From: an uncultured Muribaculum sp.
GTDB lineage: Bacteria > Bacteroidota > Bacteroidia > Bacteroidales > Muribaculaceae
Assembly (NCBI GenBank): GCA_910587665.1
Contig: CAJUMZ010000006.1
Location: 62,001-126,000 of the forward strand
Direction of reading: 5' to 3'
Length of the DNA stretch: 64,000 bases
Of the stretch, positions 64,000 through 64,000 are shown piece by piece. Position 1 is the first letter of the stretch. Each line of letters opens with the position of its first letter. Made by a program: the position numbers and the translations under genes. The notes under the pieces were generated by a model that was not told where the DNA came from, ran no database searches, and saw only the letters and a program-made list of their open reading frames with translations.

Positions 64000-64000
64000 A

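Noticed and set aside
1..64000. tRNA, rRNA, riboswitch, prophage or defence-system genes
   Set aside because: Reading the intergenic regions on both strands gave no tRNA-like T-loop/CCA pattern, no rRNA stretch and no recognisable phage, toxin-antitoxin, restriction or CRISPR gene. A covariance-model search would be needed to rule out small RNAs.

Overview
The window looks like a chromosomal segment of a gut Bacteroidales bacterium, probably of the Muribaculaceae (S24-7) or a close relative. The order is well supported. Many intergenic regions carry the Bacteroidetes promoter (TTG, about 20 bp, then TAnnTTTG). The gene content is also typical: an RprX/RprY-like two-component pair, DUF4290, DUF3332, an Omp28-like protein, a Bacteroidetes-length PurM, an archaeal/eukaryotic-type prolyl-tRNA synthetase and a GT3-type glycogen synthase. 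The family assignment is an inference. No rRNA, tRNA, CRISPR array, phage or transposase was seen.

Layout. Positions 1-3.1 kb hold the end of a prephenate dehydrogenase gene and mutS2. From 3.2 to 6.3 kb there is a minus-strand galactose operon (galK, galM, sugar nucleotidyltransferase). From 6.5 to 8.7 kb lies rprX-rprY, transcribed away from a plus-strand run (9.1-14.8 kb) of cdsA, purM, an MltF-like lytic transglycosylase, a DUF3332 lipoprotein and an M23 peptidase. From 14.8 to 18.7 kb are a phosphohexomutase, an RluA-type pseudouridine synthase and an M18 aminopeptidase.

From 19.2 to 31.3 kb is the most distinctive part, a compact pectin/rhamnogalacturonan locus: a GH140-like glycosidase (minus strand), a Crp/Fnr-type regulator, a TonB-receptor-like outer-membrane barrel, a large secreted binding-type protein, a fused GH105-GH106 enzyme and a GH28 polygalacturonase. 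It has no SusC/SusD pair. Its promoters carry two unusual signals. One is a G7 tract sitting where the -33 element should be, in two promoters. The other is a Crp/Fnr-geometry palindrome (TYAAC-AAAY-GTTRA) in front of two of the genes. Together they suggest a locally regulated, possibly phase-variable mini-locus.

From 31.3 to 41.4 kb come a PBP4-type D,D-carboxypeptidase, a TetR-fabH-fabG unit with a palindrome over the tetR promoter, DUF4290-murA-rimM (the MurA has Asp in place of the fosfomycin-target Cys), proS with a GT2 glycosyltransferase, and a lipoprotein with a TonB C-terminal domain. From 41.5 to 47 kb lie rplS, an inverted-repeat intergenic element of about 357 bp, and a glycogen phosphorylase/synthase operon. 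From 47 to 57.4 kb are two unknown secreted proteins and a minus-strand operon: a REC-REC-PPDK_N protein, a coiled-coil protein ending in a clamp-binding-like motif, a DPP-IV-type peptidase, an unknown membrane protein and miaA. From 57.4 to 64 kb are kup, a pRiA4b ORF-3-like protein, an Omp28-like protein, plsC and the truncated start of glyA.

Start codons were moved inward for several genes where a promoter box or the protein family shows that the longest frame is too long.
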